A DNA stretch of 64,000 nt from Peribacillus sp. FSL P2-0133 (GCF_037975445.1 NZ_CP150254.1:2850001-2914000); one strand, 5' to 3'; counted from the stretch's first letter, positions 34,522-43,879 are shown. Translations and numbers: made by a program. The notes: a model not told the origin generated them from the letters alone.

Positions 34522-35040
34522 ATGGAAATTGTCAAACCAATAGAATCAACCGAAATATTATTATTATTACGGATGATAATGGAACCATCATCGCCTCTGG
34601 AAATCGTGACGCATCGTAACTACTGCGATTGCGGAAAATAGTATAGACCAAAGACTGGATACAGTCATCAAACAATTAAAAGCACTTTGTTATTCGAATC
34701 GGTTTTGGCTCAATTGTGGAAAAGGAATCATACAAATGTCACTCTTTCCGGGAAGCTAAATCAGCACTTTTACTAAATATACTGCGGAAACAAAGTCACT
34801 GTTGGAAAGGATAGATGACCGGACGAAAAGGGAATTTCAGGAAATGAAACTAAGCAGCTTATGAAAAGTTGGTCGAGACGCTGTAACAATTTTTCCTTAG
34901 TAACTTAAATGTCCGGGTATGTGCCCTTATATACCGAATAAAAAATCAAGGTAATTACCGGGTATAATCCACAGGAGCTGCATGATGACGTAACTTTGCA
35001 GTTAGCCATTTGGGTAAAACAAACGAAAAGGAGAAATTGA
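34522..35040 (+). pseudogene. cdaR: CdaR-type sugar-diacid regulator pseudogene
   Basis: In different plus-strand frames one reads TMEIVK, INRNIIIITDDNGTIIASGN, RIGFGSIVEKESYKC with SFREAKSALLLNIL, then LNVRVCALIYRIKNQG and QELHDDVTLQLAIWVKQTK. These follow the order of CdaR: sugar-diacid-binding domain, middle domain and carboxy PucR-type HTH. Several frameshifts and internal losses break it. CdaR genes typically sit beside glycerate kinase genes, which is exactly the case here, so this was probably the activator of glxK. Confidence 0.8.
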
Positions 35041-35184
35041 AGATATTTTAAGAACAAGACGGTCTATTTAAATTAACTCATTCTATCCCTATTAAATCCT
35101 TGCATTGGAAATCTGTATAATTGATCGAATAACCGAGTAGATTAACAATACATGATTTTTTTTGCATATCAGGAGGGATTTTGA

Positions 35185-36792
35185 ATGAGTGGCATCGCAA
35201 ATATTTTAATTATCCTTGGATTTACCGTTATTGTCATCGTTATCATCGTCTTGGTTTTCCTATTACTTTATATGGTTTTCTTTGACCGCACGCAGAAGCA
35301 TCATGCAATTTTAAGAAATTACCCCGTGCTCGGGAGAATACGTTACTTTCTGGAAAAAATCGGGCCTGAAATGCGGCAATATTGGTTTAACAGTGATAAC
35401 GAAGGAAAACCCTTTTCCCGGGATGACTATGAACATATGGTGAAAAGTTCAAAATATTTACGGGATGTAATAGGTTTTGGTTCAAAACGGGATTTTGATG
35501 AAGAAGGATTCTTTGTTAAGAATAGCATGTTCCCAAAATTGGCCGAAGAAGAAAAATACGATCGAGAAACAAAAGTGACGACTAAAAGATACATTCTAAT
35601 GAAAGACCCGCTTTTCTCACAGCGAGAAGAAAAATGGGGAGATGAAGTGTCCTCTGCATTCTTATTGGATGATACAGATGCCGTGATCATCGGCCCAAAC
35701 ACTAAGCACCCCTTTCGATTAAAAGGTCTTATCGGCATGTCCGCCATGAGTTATGGTTCTTTGGGGAAGAACGCAATCACTGCCCTTTCTGAGGGATTGG
35801 CTGCAGCAAAAGGCACATGGATGAATACAGGGGAAGGCGGACTTTCTCCTTATCATTTAACCGGCGGTGTCGATATAATCATGCAAATCGGGCCAGCCAT
35901 GTTTGGGGTTCGTGATAGTAAAGGCGAGATGGATTGGGATGAGTTAAAAAGAAAAAGTGAAATACCAGAAATCAAAGCATTTGAAATCAAATTGGCTCAA
36001 GGTGCCAAAACTCGCGGAGGGCATATTGATGCTGAAAAAGTGAATCCGGAAATCGCTGAAATCCGTAAGGTCGTTCCGTACAAAGCGATCGATAGTCCGA
36101 ATCGGTTCCATCAATTCAATGACGTAAAATCCATGTGCGATTTTATTGAAAGAATCAGGGAACATACAGGCATCCCGGTCGGTATCAAAATGGTCATCGG
36201 CGGCAATGACAGTGTCGAAGAGCTTGCTAGTTATATGAAAGAAACCGGGAAAGGTCCGGATTTCATTTCATTGGATGGCGGTGAAGGCGGCACGGGTGCT
36301 TCTTATCAGGAATTGATCGATAGCGTAGGATTGCCGCTAAAATCCGCGTTGCCGATTTTAGTATCGACACTGGAAAAATACGGCGTCCGAGATCGGGTTA
36401 AAATCATCGCCTCCGGTAAATTGTTCACGCCTGATAGAATCGCCATTGCCCTATCCATGGGAGCCGACCTTGTTAACATAGCACGTGGTTTCATGATTGC
36501 GATAGGATGTATTCAGACGATGAAATGTCAATCCAATGCTTGTCCGGTCGGGGTAGCAACCACTGATCCGGAACTGCAAAAGGCACTTGTCATCGATGAA
36601 AAGAAATACCGTGTGGTCAATTTTCTTGTTACCCTTAGAAAAGGATTATATCGAATCTCAGCCGCTGCTGGTTTGGATTCACCTATCCATTTTCAACCTA
36701 AGCACATTAGCTATAAGGATGATAAAGGAATTGTCACATCCCTTGAAGATATCATGAAAGAAGTAAAAGGACAAATAGGTGCCAGGCAATGA
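35185..36792 (+). CDS. yerD: FMN-binding glutamate synthase-domain membrane protein
   Basis: A protein of 535 residues. One strong membrane helix (residues 5-32) anchors it. The rest is the FMN barrel of the large glutamate synthase subunit: GMSAMSYGSLGKNAITALSE, GEGGLSPYHL, FISLDGGEGGTGASYQELID. The [3Fe-4S] cysteines are in GCIQTMKCQSNACPVGVAT. No glutaminase or linker domains are present, as in Bacillus YerD. It probably performs an FMN redox reaction at the membrane; a true glutamate synthase activity is not established for this group. GGAGGG precedes the ATG. Confidence 0.88.
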   Translation: MSGIANILIILGFTVIVIVIIVLVFLLLYMVFFDRTQKHHAILRNYPVLGRIRYFLEKIGPEMRQYWFNSDNEGKPFSRDDYEHMVKSSKYLRDVIGFGSKRDFDEEGFFVKNSMFPKLAEEEKYDRETKVTTKRYILMKDPLFSQREEKWGDEVSSAFLLDDTDAVIIGPNTKHPFRLKGLIGMSAMSYGSLGKNAITALSEGLAAAKGTWMNTGEGGLSPYHLTGGVDIIMQIGPAMFGVRDSKGEMDWDELKRKSEIPEIKAFEIKLAQGAKTRGGHIDAEKVNPEIAEIRKVVPYKAIDSPNRFHQFNDVKSMCDFIERIREHTGIPVGIKMVIGGNDSVEELASYMKETGKGPDFISLDGGEGGTGASYQELIDSVGLPLKSALPILVSTLEKYGVRDRVKIIASGKLFTPDRIAIALSMGADLVNIARGFMIAIGCIQTMKCQSNACPVGVATTDPELQKALVIDEKKYRVVNFLVTLRKGLYRISAAAGLDSPIHFQPKHISYKDDKGIVTSLEDIMKEVKGQIGARQ

Positions 36793-36793
36793 A

Positions 36794-36828
36794 AAAACCA
36801 CCGCCCAAGTTTGATGGGCGGTGGTTTT
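36794..36828 (+). terminator. Terminator after yerD
   Basis: AAAACCACCGCCCA pairs perfectly with TGGGCGGTGGTTTT around seven bases, two bases after the stop. Confidence 0.92.
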
Positions 36829-36873
36829 CACTTTATTAATAAGTGAAGCCGTTTTTGGCTGCTCCAAAATGTA

Positions 36874-37766
36874 TCAGGCATGTAAACGAATATCCCCTGT
36901 CTGCTCTTTTCCCTTACCCATCAGCTTTCCATAGCGAAAATAAACATAAACTGCAGCTATAAAACCAGTTACAGACAGGAATGTATCAAATATGAAGATG
37001 ATTGATATATTCCCGCTTTTCGACACCCAACCCGTTACAAGCGGCATAACTATAGACGCCAATCCAGCAGCTGTTGCCACGATCCCGGTCACTGTTCCTT
37101 TTTTTCTCCAGAAAAATCCGTCATTATCGTAATGGCTAATTGAAAGATCCCCGCAGTGGAAAGTCCGATGAAAAATGCCGTGATGGAAACAATGATCGGT
37201 ACTTTAACCAAAAGGATCGTAAGGATTGAAATAAAAGTTATGATCGGATAAATCATGATAACCGTTATTGGCCGGACGATCTTTTTTAATAATACGGATA
37301 AAACCAATACAGAAATAAGCGCCCCTAAACTATAATAACTCAGTAATTTGATGGAACTGGCCATTGTCATGCCCACAGCTTGCTGACCATAAGTCGGAAG
37401 CCATATCTGTGAAACCGTGAATAATCCTGTTGACGTGAAACCGATTATCACGAGAGCAAGTCCCTCTTTACGTAATACTGGTTCTGAAATGAATTTCATT
37501 CTCCCGGTACGATCGTCCACTTGTTTTTCCTTATACATATTCGTACTTGGAAAAGAAACGGTGAAAAAAAAAACATCAGATTCAATAGATAAATGGCAGC
37601 AGGAATAAAAAAGGCATATCCATAAAACATCTCATGATTCGAGAAAAATAATATCATGAAATAGAGAAGAAATGCTCCAGCAGACATGAATGCTTTCACC
37701 ATTACGCTGGCAGAACCGGAAGCTCTTGGGAAAAGCTCTGTTAAACCGGGATATGAACCGGCATTT
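36874..37766 (-). pseudogene. MFS transporter pseudogene (truncated, two frameshifts)
   Basis: Three overlapping frames on the minus strand make one protein. They are YPGLTELFPRASGSASVMVK and the helices after it, then PVLRKEGLALVIIGFTSTGL onward, and finally GTVTGIVATAAGLASIVMPL to the stop. The first break lies near a run of ten A's at 37563-37572 and the second near the A-run of GEKK at about 37100. About the first 140 residues of a normal MFS protein are absent, so it is dead even if the frameshifts were sequencing errors. Confidence 0.85.
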
Positions 37767-37814
37767 ATTCATTAACTAGTATATTTAAGACAGTGTGACT
37801 TGCGTTTTGAATGC

Positions 37815-37839
37815 AAAAAAAGCTCATATGACATGAGCT
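37815..37839 (-). terminator. Terminator after the MBL gene
   Basis: AGCTCAT and ATGAGCT pair around five bases and run into TTTTTTT on the minus strand, 20 bases past the stop. Confidence 0.85.
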
Positions 37840-37858
37840 AGAATCAATGTTCAATATA

Positions 37859-38797
37859 TCAAATGGATTGATAATACCATTTGCCATCACGTTTAAACTT
37901 TCTGCATTGGTCATTCAAAAGAAGGTATTCAAGGTGGGCCAATGTTTCACCAACAGCAAACCTGGTTTCGTGAATGGGCAGATTTCCAAATAAGATATGG
38001 CAAGCACTTTTTACAGAAATCGGCTCTTTCATGTTTTCATGAATTATATGCAACCTGTCCTGATGGTGGTCCAACAATTCAACAATTCTTTTATTGGCAT
38101 TTTGAAAAGGTTTCCCATGTGAAGGGATGACATATTCAACATTCAGCTTTTGTATTTTTTTCAAAGAAGTAAAAAACTCTTCCAATGGGTTGCAGAAACC
38201 TTTAAACCAATACGAAATATTTGGAGATACCCTGGGCAATATATGATCTGTCGAGAAAAGGACACTTTTTTCCTTATTGTATAATGATATCAGGCCATCA
38301 GAATGCCCCGGCGTGAAAATTACTTCATACTCATATTTGCCAAAATGCAGCTTCATTCCTTCTTCAAGATGATGATTTACGGTAGGATAGGGTTTTACTT
38401 GGGGCATGAATCCACTTTCGTCACTGGATAAGGCGACGGCTACCTCGTCTTCCATTCCACATGCCTTATAATTTTCTTTAAGCAGATTCAGCGAATCCGT
38501 TTCCCAATACGTAGTTCCCGCATGTTCATCCACTTGTGTCATCCAAACATCCGCACCGGTTAATTGTTGTAATGCCCCTGCATATCCGAAATGGTCTGGG
38601 TGATAATGGGTGATGATAATATTGGTAATATCGTGTTTTTCGATAATTGGGTTCCATAAATCCTTTGTCGTTTTGTTATTTAATCCCGTATCAATGATTG
38701 TCCACCCTGTTTTACCTTCTGCTAGAAAACAATGGACATGATCCAACCTAAAAGGCATTGGAATGGTAACTTGTGTAACTTTCAATTCATTCAGCAA
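37859..38797 (-). CDS. MBL-fold metallo-hydrolase
   Basis: A protein of 312 residues. The metal-binding motif is IIITHYHPDHFGYAGAL; the further ligands are in FTPGHSDGLISL, LFSTDHILP and VIPSHGKPFQ. It is therefore a dinuclear zinc hydrolase of the glyoxalase II/RNase Z-like superfamily, with an extra carboxy helical domain of about 80 residues (LLDHHQDRLHIIHENM) as in the YflN/RBBP9-adjacent Bacillus group. The substrate is unknown. It stands alone beside the broken MFS gene. Confidence 0.82.
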   Translation of the reverse strand: MLNELKVTQVTIPMPFRLDHVHCFLAEGKTGWTIIDTGLNNKTTKDLWNPIIEKHDITNIIITHYHPDHFGYAGALQQLTGADVWMTQVDEHAGTTYWETDSLNLLKENYKACGMEDEVAVALSSDESGFMPQVKPYPTVNHHLEEGMKLHFGKYEYEVIFTPGHSDGLISLYNKEKSVLFSTDHILPRVSPNISYWFKGFCNPLEEFFTSLKKIQKLNVEYVIPSHGKPFQNANKRIVELLDHHQDRLHIIHENMKEPISVKSACHILFGNLPIHETRFAVGETLAHLEYLLLNDQCRKFKRDGKWYYQSI

Positions 38798-39033
38798 ATA
38801 TAACTTCCCCTTCCGATGTAACTTTATTTACATGAACAAAAAATCAAAAAACAAAACATTTAAGTTTATTAAATAAAGGTATATCATTAATCAATTCGAC
38901 GAATTCTTTCAAGTTCCTTTAATCAATATCCATAGCCATTCGATTAAAATCCAGAAGCCGTGGCCTGGGGCATTGGTTAACTCAAGAAATAAAAAAAACT
39001 GCCCTTAAAATTAATGGCTACAGTTTTTTGGGG

Positions 39034-39250
39034 GACTGTAAAAATATGACCGTTTATTTCCACTACAGGCACTCGCTTTCCGAGGGAGTCTCGCCACTTC
39101 CGTTCCAATCAACTTTGTTTTAAAAATAGGAAAGAACTCCTTTTTTGCCTACAGTCTTTTTATAAATATAGAAGAATTAAAGCTTAATGTGATAAGGGTA
39201 CTTTCTAAACATTATTCTATTCAGCGAGATCAACTTGAAATGATTACTAT
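39034..39250. repeat. Dispersed repeat, long form (sister of 17056-17252)
   Basis: GGACTGTAAAAA, the core GGCACTCGCTTTCCGAGGGAG, TTCCAATCAACTTTGTTTTA, AGAAGAATTAAAG and TTCTATTCAGCGAGATCAAC follow in the same order as at 17.1 kb. The flanks 38798-39033 and 39251-39400 hold nothing else I can support. Confidence 0.7.
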
Positions 39251-39410
39251 AGATCAACTGGTGCCATAGAACCATTTGGTAGTAAACTGGAGACGGCCAT
39301 TGTTTTCTCTTTCATGTATGACTTGGTGTAAGATATGTATTCAGAGGTATGACACCCAGGTATGATCCATTTATTATTCTCTATTACTGCTTCAAATCCA
39401 ATAAAAAACC

Positions 39411-39448
39411 AAAAAGGTTTCGGAATGAGAGCATTCCGAAACCTTTTT
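39411..39448 (-). terminator. Terminator after the 39494-40087 gene
   Basis: AAAAAGGTTTCGGAATG pairs perfectly with CATTCCGAAACCTTTTT around a four-base loop; T-runs end both strands. Confidence 0.88.
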
Positions 39449-39493
39449 GTCTACAAACTGACGTATTATTAAAATTAATGGCGGCACCTCGTT

Positions 39494-40087
39494 TTACATA
39501 TCTTCCTCGATTGTTTGAACAAGGATAAAAAGAAAATGATAGATTAAATTAAAAGCTTCTTCTAATAACATGTCTTCTCTAAACCCTTTTAAGTTATCCA
39601 AGGCAAAATTCACGTCCCATAGCCCGTCGCCCTGATTAAACATTAAACTGAACGATCCAATTCCTCCTTGAAGTTCCTTAGTTAAATACGTTTTTAAAAC
39701 TTCAGCCATTTTTTTCTGGAATTTCAATCCGAACATCGCGTTATATGTACCGAAAACATCATCGACTTCTAACGAAAGTGCCTCAACACCGATTAATTCG
39801 AACCATTGTGATTCAAAGTAAAGGAATTCATCTTTGTTTTTTTTCAAATACTCGATAGGTTGTGATAAAAATGCAGAGTTCTCTTCAGAGATTAATTCTT
39901 CGCTCTCTTTATTACTGCGCTCCATATAAGCATCTGTAAAACGGGATGCATTTTCTTTTTCCACTATAATGATATCATCAGCAATTAATTTATGCTTTTC
40001 TACATAATCCTTTTCTTCATTAAACAACTCAACCTTTTTATCGGTTACGGATTTTGATATGTATGATTCCATTTGTTTTTTTAACAT
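39494..40087 (-). CDS. Hypothetical protein, 197 residues
   Basis: I do not recognise a named family. The protein is soluble and acidic with a charged, probably helical amino half (KKVELFNEEKDYVEKHKLIA) and a more hydrophobic carboxy half (DMLLEEAFNLIYHFLFILVQ). There is no signal peptide. The ATG at 40087 lies seven bases after AGGAGG and is clearly the start; the region upstream to 40129 contains that site. A perfect terminator follows, so it is a single-gene unit. Confidence 0.7.
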   Translation of the reverse strand: MLKKQMESYISKSVTDKKVELFNEEKDYVEKHKLIADDIIIVEKENASRFTDAYMERSNKESEELISEENSAFLSQPIEYLKKNKDEFLYFESQWFELIGVEALSLEVDDVFGTYNAMFGLKFQKKMAEVLKTYLTKELQGGIGSFSLMFNQGDGLWDVNFALDNLKGFREDMLLEEAFNLIYHFLFILVQTIEEDM

Positions 40088-40250
40088 GATTTGTCCTCCT
40101 AGTATCTTTTCAAGCTCTCGCAATTTCAATCATAGCATATTCCCTATAGATAAAATAACTTTGTGAAAGAAATTACAATATCGATTGTAGCAATCAATTC
40201 GTGGCTTCGATATAGTAGTGGTAAGAGTTAATACATTTGAGAGAAATGAG

Positions 40251-41378
40251 ATGTTGAATATGCAAAAAATCATTGTAGTTGGTGCAGGAATTTTGGGGGC
40301 TTCAACTGCTTATCAGTTGGCTAAAAATGGGGCTGAAGTGATCATTATTGACCGTCAAGATGTCGGTCAGGCAACATCTGCAGCTGCAGGAATCGTTTGC
40401 CCGTGGATATCGCAAAGGCGCAACCAAGCTTGGTATCTCCTTGCAAAAAATGGGGCGGCTTTTTATCCCGGTTTAATTGAAGAACTTGAACGGGACGGGG
40501 AAACAGAAACTGGTTATGCCCAAGTTGGGGCCATAAGTCTACATACAGATGAAGCTAAATTGAATGCCATGAAGAACCGGGCGGCAAAACGGAAAGAAGA
40601 TGCACCGGAGATTGGGGCGATCACATTGCTTTCCGCAGAGGAGACCCGTGCCTTATTCCCGCCTCTTTCCAGTGAATATGCAGCCGTTCACGTGAGTGGT
40701 GCCGCGCGGGTTGATGGACGCGCACTTCGTGATTCCTTATTGCGGGCATCACAAAAAAACGGTGCACAACTTTTGTATGGTGAGGCTATACTTTCATATA
40801 ACGGTGCACAAGTGACAGGTGTAACATTTGGAGATGAATTCATACCTGCTGATAAAGTCATTGTTTGTGCTGGCGCTTGGGCACCGGAATTACTGAAGCC
40901 ACTGGGCGTGAATTTTCAAGTCACCTTCCAAAAGGCTCAAATCATTCATCTGGAAACGCCAAATGAAAATACGAATAACTGGCCTGTAGTCATGCCTCCG
41001 AGTGATCAATATCTTTTGGCTTTCGATAATAATAAAATCGTTGCGGGGGCAACTCATGAAAATACGGTAGTTTTCGATAACCGAATGACCGCAGGTGGGC
41101 TGCAGGAAGTTTTCAACAAAGCCTTGCAAACCGCTCCCGGTTTGACGGATAGTACGTTTGTTGAAGCAAGGGTGGGTTTTCGCCCATTCACGCCGGGATT
41201 CCTTCCTGTCATGGGTCCTCTACCTGACTGGGAAGGCATAATCGTAGCCAATGGTCTTGGAGCTTCCGGTTTAACAATGGGCCCATATTTAGGCTCCCTA
41301 TTGGCAAACCTCGCACTTGATAGAAAAATCGAAATCGATATAGAAAATTATGATGTAAGAGGCGCACTTTTCACATAA
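40251..41378 (+). CDS. FAD-dependent amino-acid oxidoreductase (DadA/DAO family)
   Basis: About 375 residues. The amino FAD-binding fold is KIIVVGAGILGASTAYQLAK with IIIDRQDVGQATSAAAGIVC, and the carboxy substrate domain ends ARVGFRPFTPGFLPVMGPLP and IIVANGLGASGLTMGPYLGS. It is a DAO-fold protein similar to glycine/D-amino-acid oxidases and dehydrogenases; the amine substrate is not visible. Possible starts are ATGs at 40251 and 40260; the ribosome site is weak in either case. A terminator follows at 41472-41500. Confidence 0.82.
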   Translation: MLNMQKIIVVGAGILGASTAYQLAKNGAEVIIIDRQDVGQATSAAAGIVCPWISQRRNQAWYLLAKNGAAFYPGLIEELERDGETETGYAQVGAISLHTDEAKLNAMKNRAAKRKEDAPEIGAITLLSAEETRALFPPLSSEYAAVHVSGAARVDGRALRDSLLRASQKNGAQLLYGEAILSYNGAQVTGVTFGDEFIPADKVIVCAGAWAPELLKPLGVNFQVTFQKAQIIHLETPNENTNNWPVVMPPSDQYLLAFDNNKIVAGATHENTVVFDNRMTAGGLQEVFNKALQTAPGLTDSTFVEARVGFRPFTPGFLPVMGPLPDWEGIIVANGLGASGLTMGPYLGSLLANLALDRKIEIDIENYDVRGALFT

Positions 41379-41471
41379 CTTCCAAATCATTACCTATTGG
41401 CTTAATGATGAATATCGACTGATCTGAAAAATACCCAGATTCAGTTTTTTTCAAATGGTCCTCTCATAAAA

Positions 41472-41500
41472 AATCAAGGACCTTTAATGGGTCCTTGATT
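41472..41500 (+). terminator. Terminator after the FAD oxidoreductase
   Basis: AATCAAGGACC pairs perfectly with GGTCCTTGATT around seven bases. The downstream sequence is T-rich. Confidence 0.8.
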
Positions 41501-41543
41501 TATAAATTGTTTAATTTTTCGAGCAGGACATTCTTGTGGGAAT

Positions 41544-41708
41544 TTGACAAATTCTTCGATTCAAAACTACCGCAAATATCTATTTACCATTAAACAATAT
41601 TTGCTTGCGCAGCAAACATCGTTTATACCGAATGATTTTTCTCTAAAGGAAATTGTTGAAGCCACAAATAACCATCCAAACATTTTTTCTCTCATACTTG
41701 ACTGTTGA
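41544..41708 (+). CDS. Possible small protein, 54 residues
   Basis: A TTG-initiated frame reads TNSSIQNYRKYLFTIKQYLL and then SFIPNDFSLKEIVEATNNHP. The composition looks coding and helical, but GTGGG is a weak ribosome site. I do not recognise it. It converges on the LexA-box small gene and may be a remnant. Confidence 0.3.
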   Translation: MTNSSIQNYRKYLFTIKQYLLAQQTSFIPNDFSLKEIVEATNNHPNIFSLILDC

Positions 41709-41811
41709 TGGTTCAGTTACTTTAATCGTTTTCAATAAAGTAATGTATCTATTTATTTTTTCCATTGTATGAAATGAAAAAATGAGATTCTTCTATTTCA
41801 AATTTTTTCCT

Positions 41812-41904
41812 CTATTTATTAACATCAGGTCCACATACTTCTTCATAAATAACTTTTAACTCTTCTATAGTAAGTGATTTTAAAAATTCCTCTAGTTCAT
41901 CCAT
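41812..41904 (-). CDS. Microprotein of 30 residues under a LexA-type box
   Basis: The frame runs MDELEEFLKSLTIEELKVIY then EEVCGPDVNK. The ATG lies seven bases after a perfect AGGAGG. The peptide is strongly acidic and amphipathic-helical with one cysteine and no membrane segment, so it is unlike the membrane-bound SOS peptides that block division. Promoter, LexA-type box and ribosome site are all correctly ordered, which is good evidence that the gene is real despite its size. I cannot assign a function; binding to a protein partner is the simplest idea. Confidence 0.6.
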   Translation of the reverse strand: MDELEEFLKSLTIEELKVIYEEVCGPDVNK

Positions 41905-41924
41905 GTTAATGCCTCCTATAATAA

Positions 41925-41968
41925 AGAACATTTGTTCTTATTATAATCTTCAAAATATCACTAGTAAA
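41925..41968 (-). promoter_or_regulatory. Promoter with LexA/DinR box for the microprotein
   Basis: On the minus strand TTTACT (41963-41968), 17 bases and TATAAT (41940-41945) form the promoter. AGAACAAATGTTCT at 41925-41938 follows at once and covers the start; its core GAAC-AAAT-GTTC fits the Bacillus LexA consensus GAACRNRYGTTC exactly. Confidence 0.68.
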
Positions 41969-42150
41969 TAGTTAATTTTACTTTTAACACTATTAGATGA
42001 ATTATAGAATGCTTAATCAAATGTTTCCCCATCCTTTAATACCTATATAAGTTTCATTGAGCATAAATCCCTCCTCTTAGATGCCCCATGGTTAAGGTCC
42101 TCTTTTTCCCTTCCATTAACAACATTACTCTTTAACCGAACCTTAAAAAA

Positions 42151-42195
42151 AAGATAAATTGCTTTCCAACCCTTCGGTTGAAAAGAATTTATCTT
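42151..42195 (-). terminator. Terminator after glaH
   Basis: AAGATAAATT pairs with AATTTATCTT, and an inner CAACC/GGTTG caps the loop. On the minus strand it ends in eight T's, about 50 bases past the stop. Confidence 0.85.
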
Positions 42196-42242
42196 AAAAT
42201 GGTGTTTGGGGATGAATAAAAATTTGGGTTTACAAAATGAAA

Positions 42243-43181
42243 CTATTGATTGAATCTTCCGCGCTGGCGAAGTAATTCACGGTTCAGGTTCGGATCTTTT
42301 TCAAATGCAGCGCGTCCGTGAAGCCAGAATATATTATTTACGACAACTAAATCTCCAACAGGCAGTTCCAGTTCAAGGACGCTTTCATCGCTTTCTAATG
42401 AATTGGATAAATCGCGTAAGTATTTGGCTTGTTCGATTGATTCTGGATAAACGAATTGATCGATAAAACATATACCAGGTTTGTTATTATGATTAAAGAA
42501 AGTCAATCTTTCAATCTCCTGATCAATGTTCTTGCTTTTTGGAGCCTTATACGTGAATTTGTGGCTGGATAATGAATGATTCACATACATATCAAGCTCT
42601 TTCCAATCGTCTAAGTGCAATAAACGTGATTCGCCACCGCGTGCATTTTGTTCGATCATCTTCATCATTAGTAACCAATCTGTCGGTTCATCTACAAAGG
42701 TGCCGTCCGTATGAAGGGTAAATAATCGATAAGCCTGACGCAAATACGAATCACTGCTATCCGTGTCTTGAACACTAAAGCGGGCATAATATTTTCCTGA
42801 CATTGAATCATGGTTTGGAGTACCTAGCAAGTATGAAATGGCCGTTGCAAAAATGACGTATTCATCCGTATTTTCCGTGACACCCTCCAAGCCTAGGGTG
42901 AAGCCGCCGGATTCCCGATCATGAACGATGTTCCGAAGCACTTCACCAAAATCTTCACCTACTTGATCCAATAGATATGAAGCAATGATGAGTCGTGCAT
43001 ATGGTGTATATTCCAGATGCTGAACAGACTGATTATCCTTCGATACGGTTTCTAAAAAAGCGGCGATTGCCTCTTTTGAAATTTCAATATGATATAAACG
43101 GCTGGATTGAGGGTGAACTTTCACCTCATATTTTTCTGTTTTCCTTTCAAACTTTGCTCTCTTTTTTTCTGCAATGCTCAT
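42243..43181 (-). CDS. glaH: Glutarate 2-hydroxylase (CsiD/GlaH), Fe(II)/2-oxoglutarate-dependent
   Basis: A protein of 312 residues. It converts glutarate to L-2-hydroxyglutarate while 2-oxoglutarate goes to succinate and CO2. The iron ligands are H157 and D159 in FTLHTDGTF and H289 in IFWLHGRAAF, spaced as in E. coli CsiD. RELLRQRGRF at the carboxy end supplies the arginine for the cosubstrate. It lies at the distal end of a cluster with DUF3870, lhgO and a GntR regulator and has its own promoter about 265 bases upstream. The next gene up, lhgO, would consume its product. Confidence 0.92.
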   Translation of the reverse strand: MSIAEKKRAKFERKTEKYEVKVHPQSSRLYHIEISKEAIAAFLETVSKDNQSVQHLEYTPYARLIIASYLLDQVGEDFGEVLRNIVHDRESGGFTLGLEGVTENTDEYVIFATAISYLLGTPNHDSMSGKYYARFSVQDTDSSDSYLRQAYRLFTLHTDGTFVDEPTDWLLMMKMIEQNARGGESRLLHLDDWKELDMYVNHSLSSHKFTYKAPKSKNIDQEIERLTFFNHNNKPGICFIDQFVYPESIEQAKYLRDLSNSLESDESVLELELPVGDLVVVNNIFWLHGRAAFEKDPNLNRELLRQRGRFNQ

Positions 43182-43509
43182 GAATAATTCCTCCTGTTAT
43201 TTGTAATATAGGTGACAAAGTTAACGGGAAATATAAAAAGCCAGTCGCACATGATCCCCAAATAAAATAGGAATCAAACTGTACAACTGGCTTATATTCA
43301 CTTCACTGCTCTATGCGAATAGAGTCACAGCGAATATGCAGTTTATGTATGATTTATTTTTCCTGTTTCCAATCATTATGATCTTTACACGATTCTGAAA
43401 AGGTATTTTCCAAAAGGTATTAATGTCATAATATTGGCTTAATTCCATTAAAACGTTTTTTCGTAAAATTGTCAACACTTTTAACATATTATTCTGATAA
43501 ATTATATTC
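43182..43509 (-). promoter_or_regulatory. glaH leader and promoter (43447-43475)
   Basis: On the minus strand TTGACA (43470-43475), 17 bases and TTTAAT (43447-43452) form a promoter. The spacer contains AAAACGTTTT, a weak cre-like core. A long leader of about 260 bases follows, in which AAGCCAGT and ACTGGCTT (43237-43293) can close a large hairpin near the gene. No other gene is seen. Confidence 0.5.
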
Positions 43510-43851
43510 CTAACTTGGCAGTTTCGATTTATCTCCTGCTTTAATTTGCTGAAAATGGAGATCCAGGTCCTTCAAGGCAGCAATCAGTGCATTTGCCGCT
43601 TTCCCCCGATAATAAGATTGAATTGATTCTATCGCGTCATCAACACCATCATTTAGACTGATCCCTTTTAATAAACGCCCAATAAATTCCCGGCCATGCT
43701 CTGTTGCCAGTGTACAGGAAGCTTCCAAGACAACCCCATATTTAGCATCGACTTCTGCAGTGATGGTCAGTGTTTCAAAGACACTTTTCGCTGCCATCCC
43801 TTGAGGTAAACGTGCATGACCTGCAATAAAAATTGTTTTACCATTGAACAT
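43510..43851 (-). CDS. DUF3870 protein in the glutarate cluster
   Basis: A protein of 113 residues: TIFIAGHARLPQGMAAKSVF, then YGVVLEASCTLATEHGREFI and GVDDAIESIQSYYRGKAANA. This pattern matches DUF3870, small proteins of unknown function often found in amino-acid or dicarboxylate catabolic clusters. No signal peptide or membrane helix is present. It follows lhgO by 28 bases and precedes glaH, so a helper role in L-2-hydroxyglutarate metabolism is inferred only from place. Confidence 0.75.
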   Translation of the reverse strand: MFNGKTIFIAGHARLPQGMAAKSVFETLTITAEVDAKYGVVLEASCTLATEHGREFIGRLLKGISLNDGVDDAIESIQSYYRGKAANALIAALKDLDLHFQQIKAGDKSKLPS

Positions 43852-43879
43852 GAGGCTTCTTCCTCTCTCTTAACGAATT

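Noticed and set aside
43447-43475. cre site in the glaH promoter
   Set aside because: AAAACGTTTT has the core but at least three mismatches to the consensus, too weak to call.
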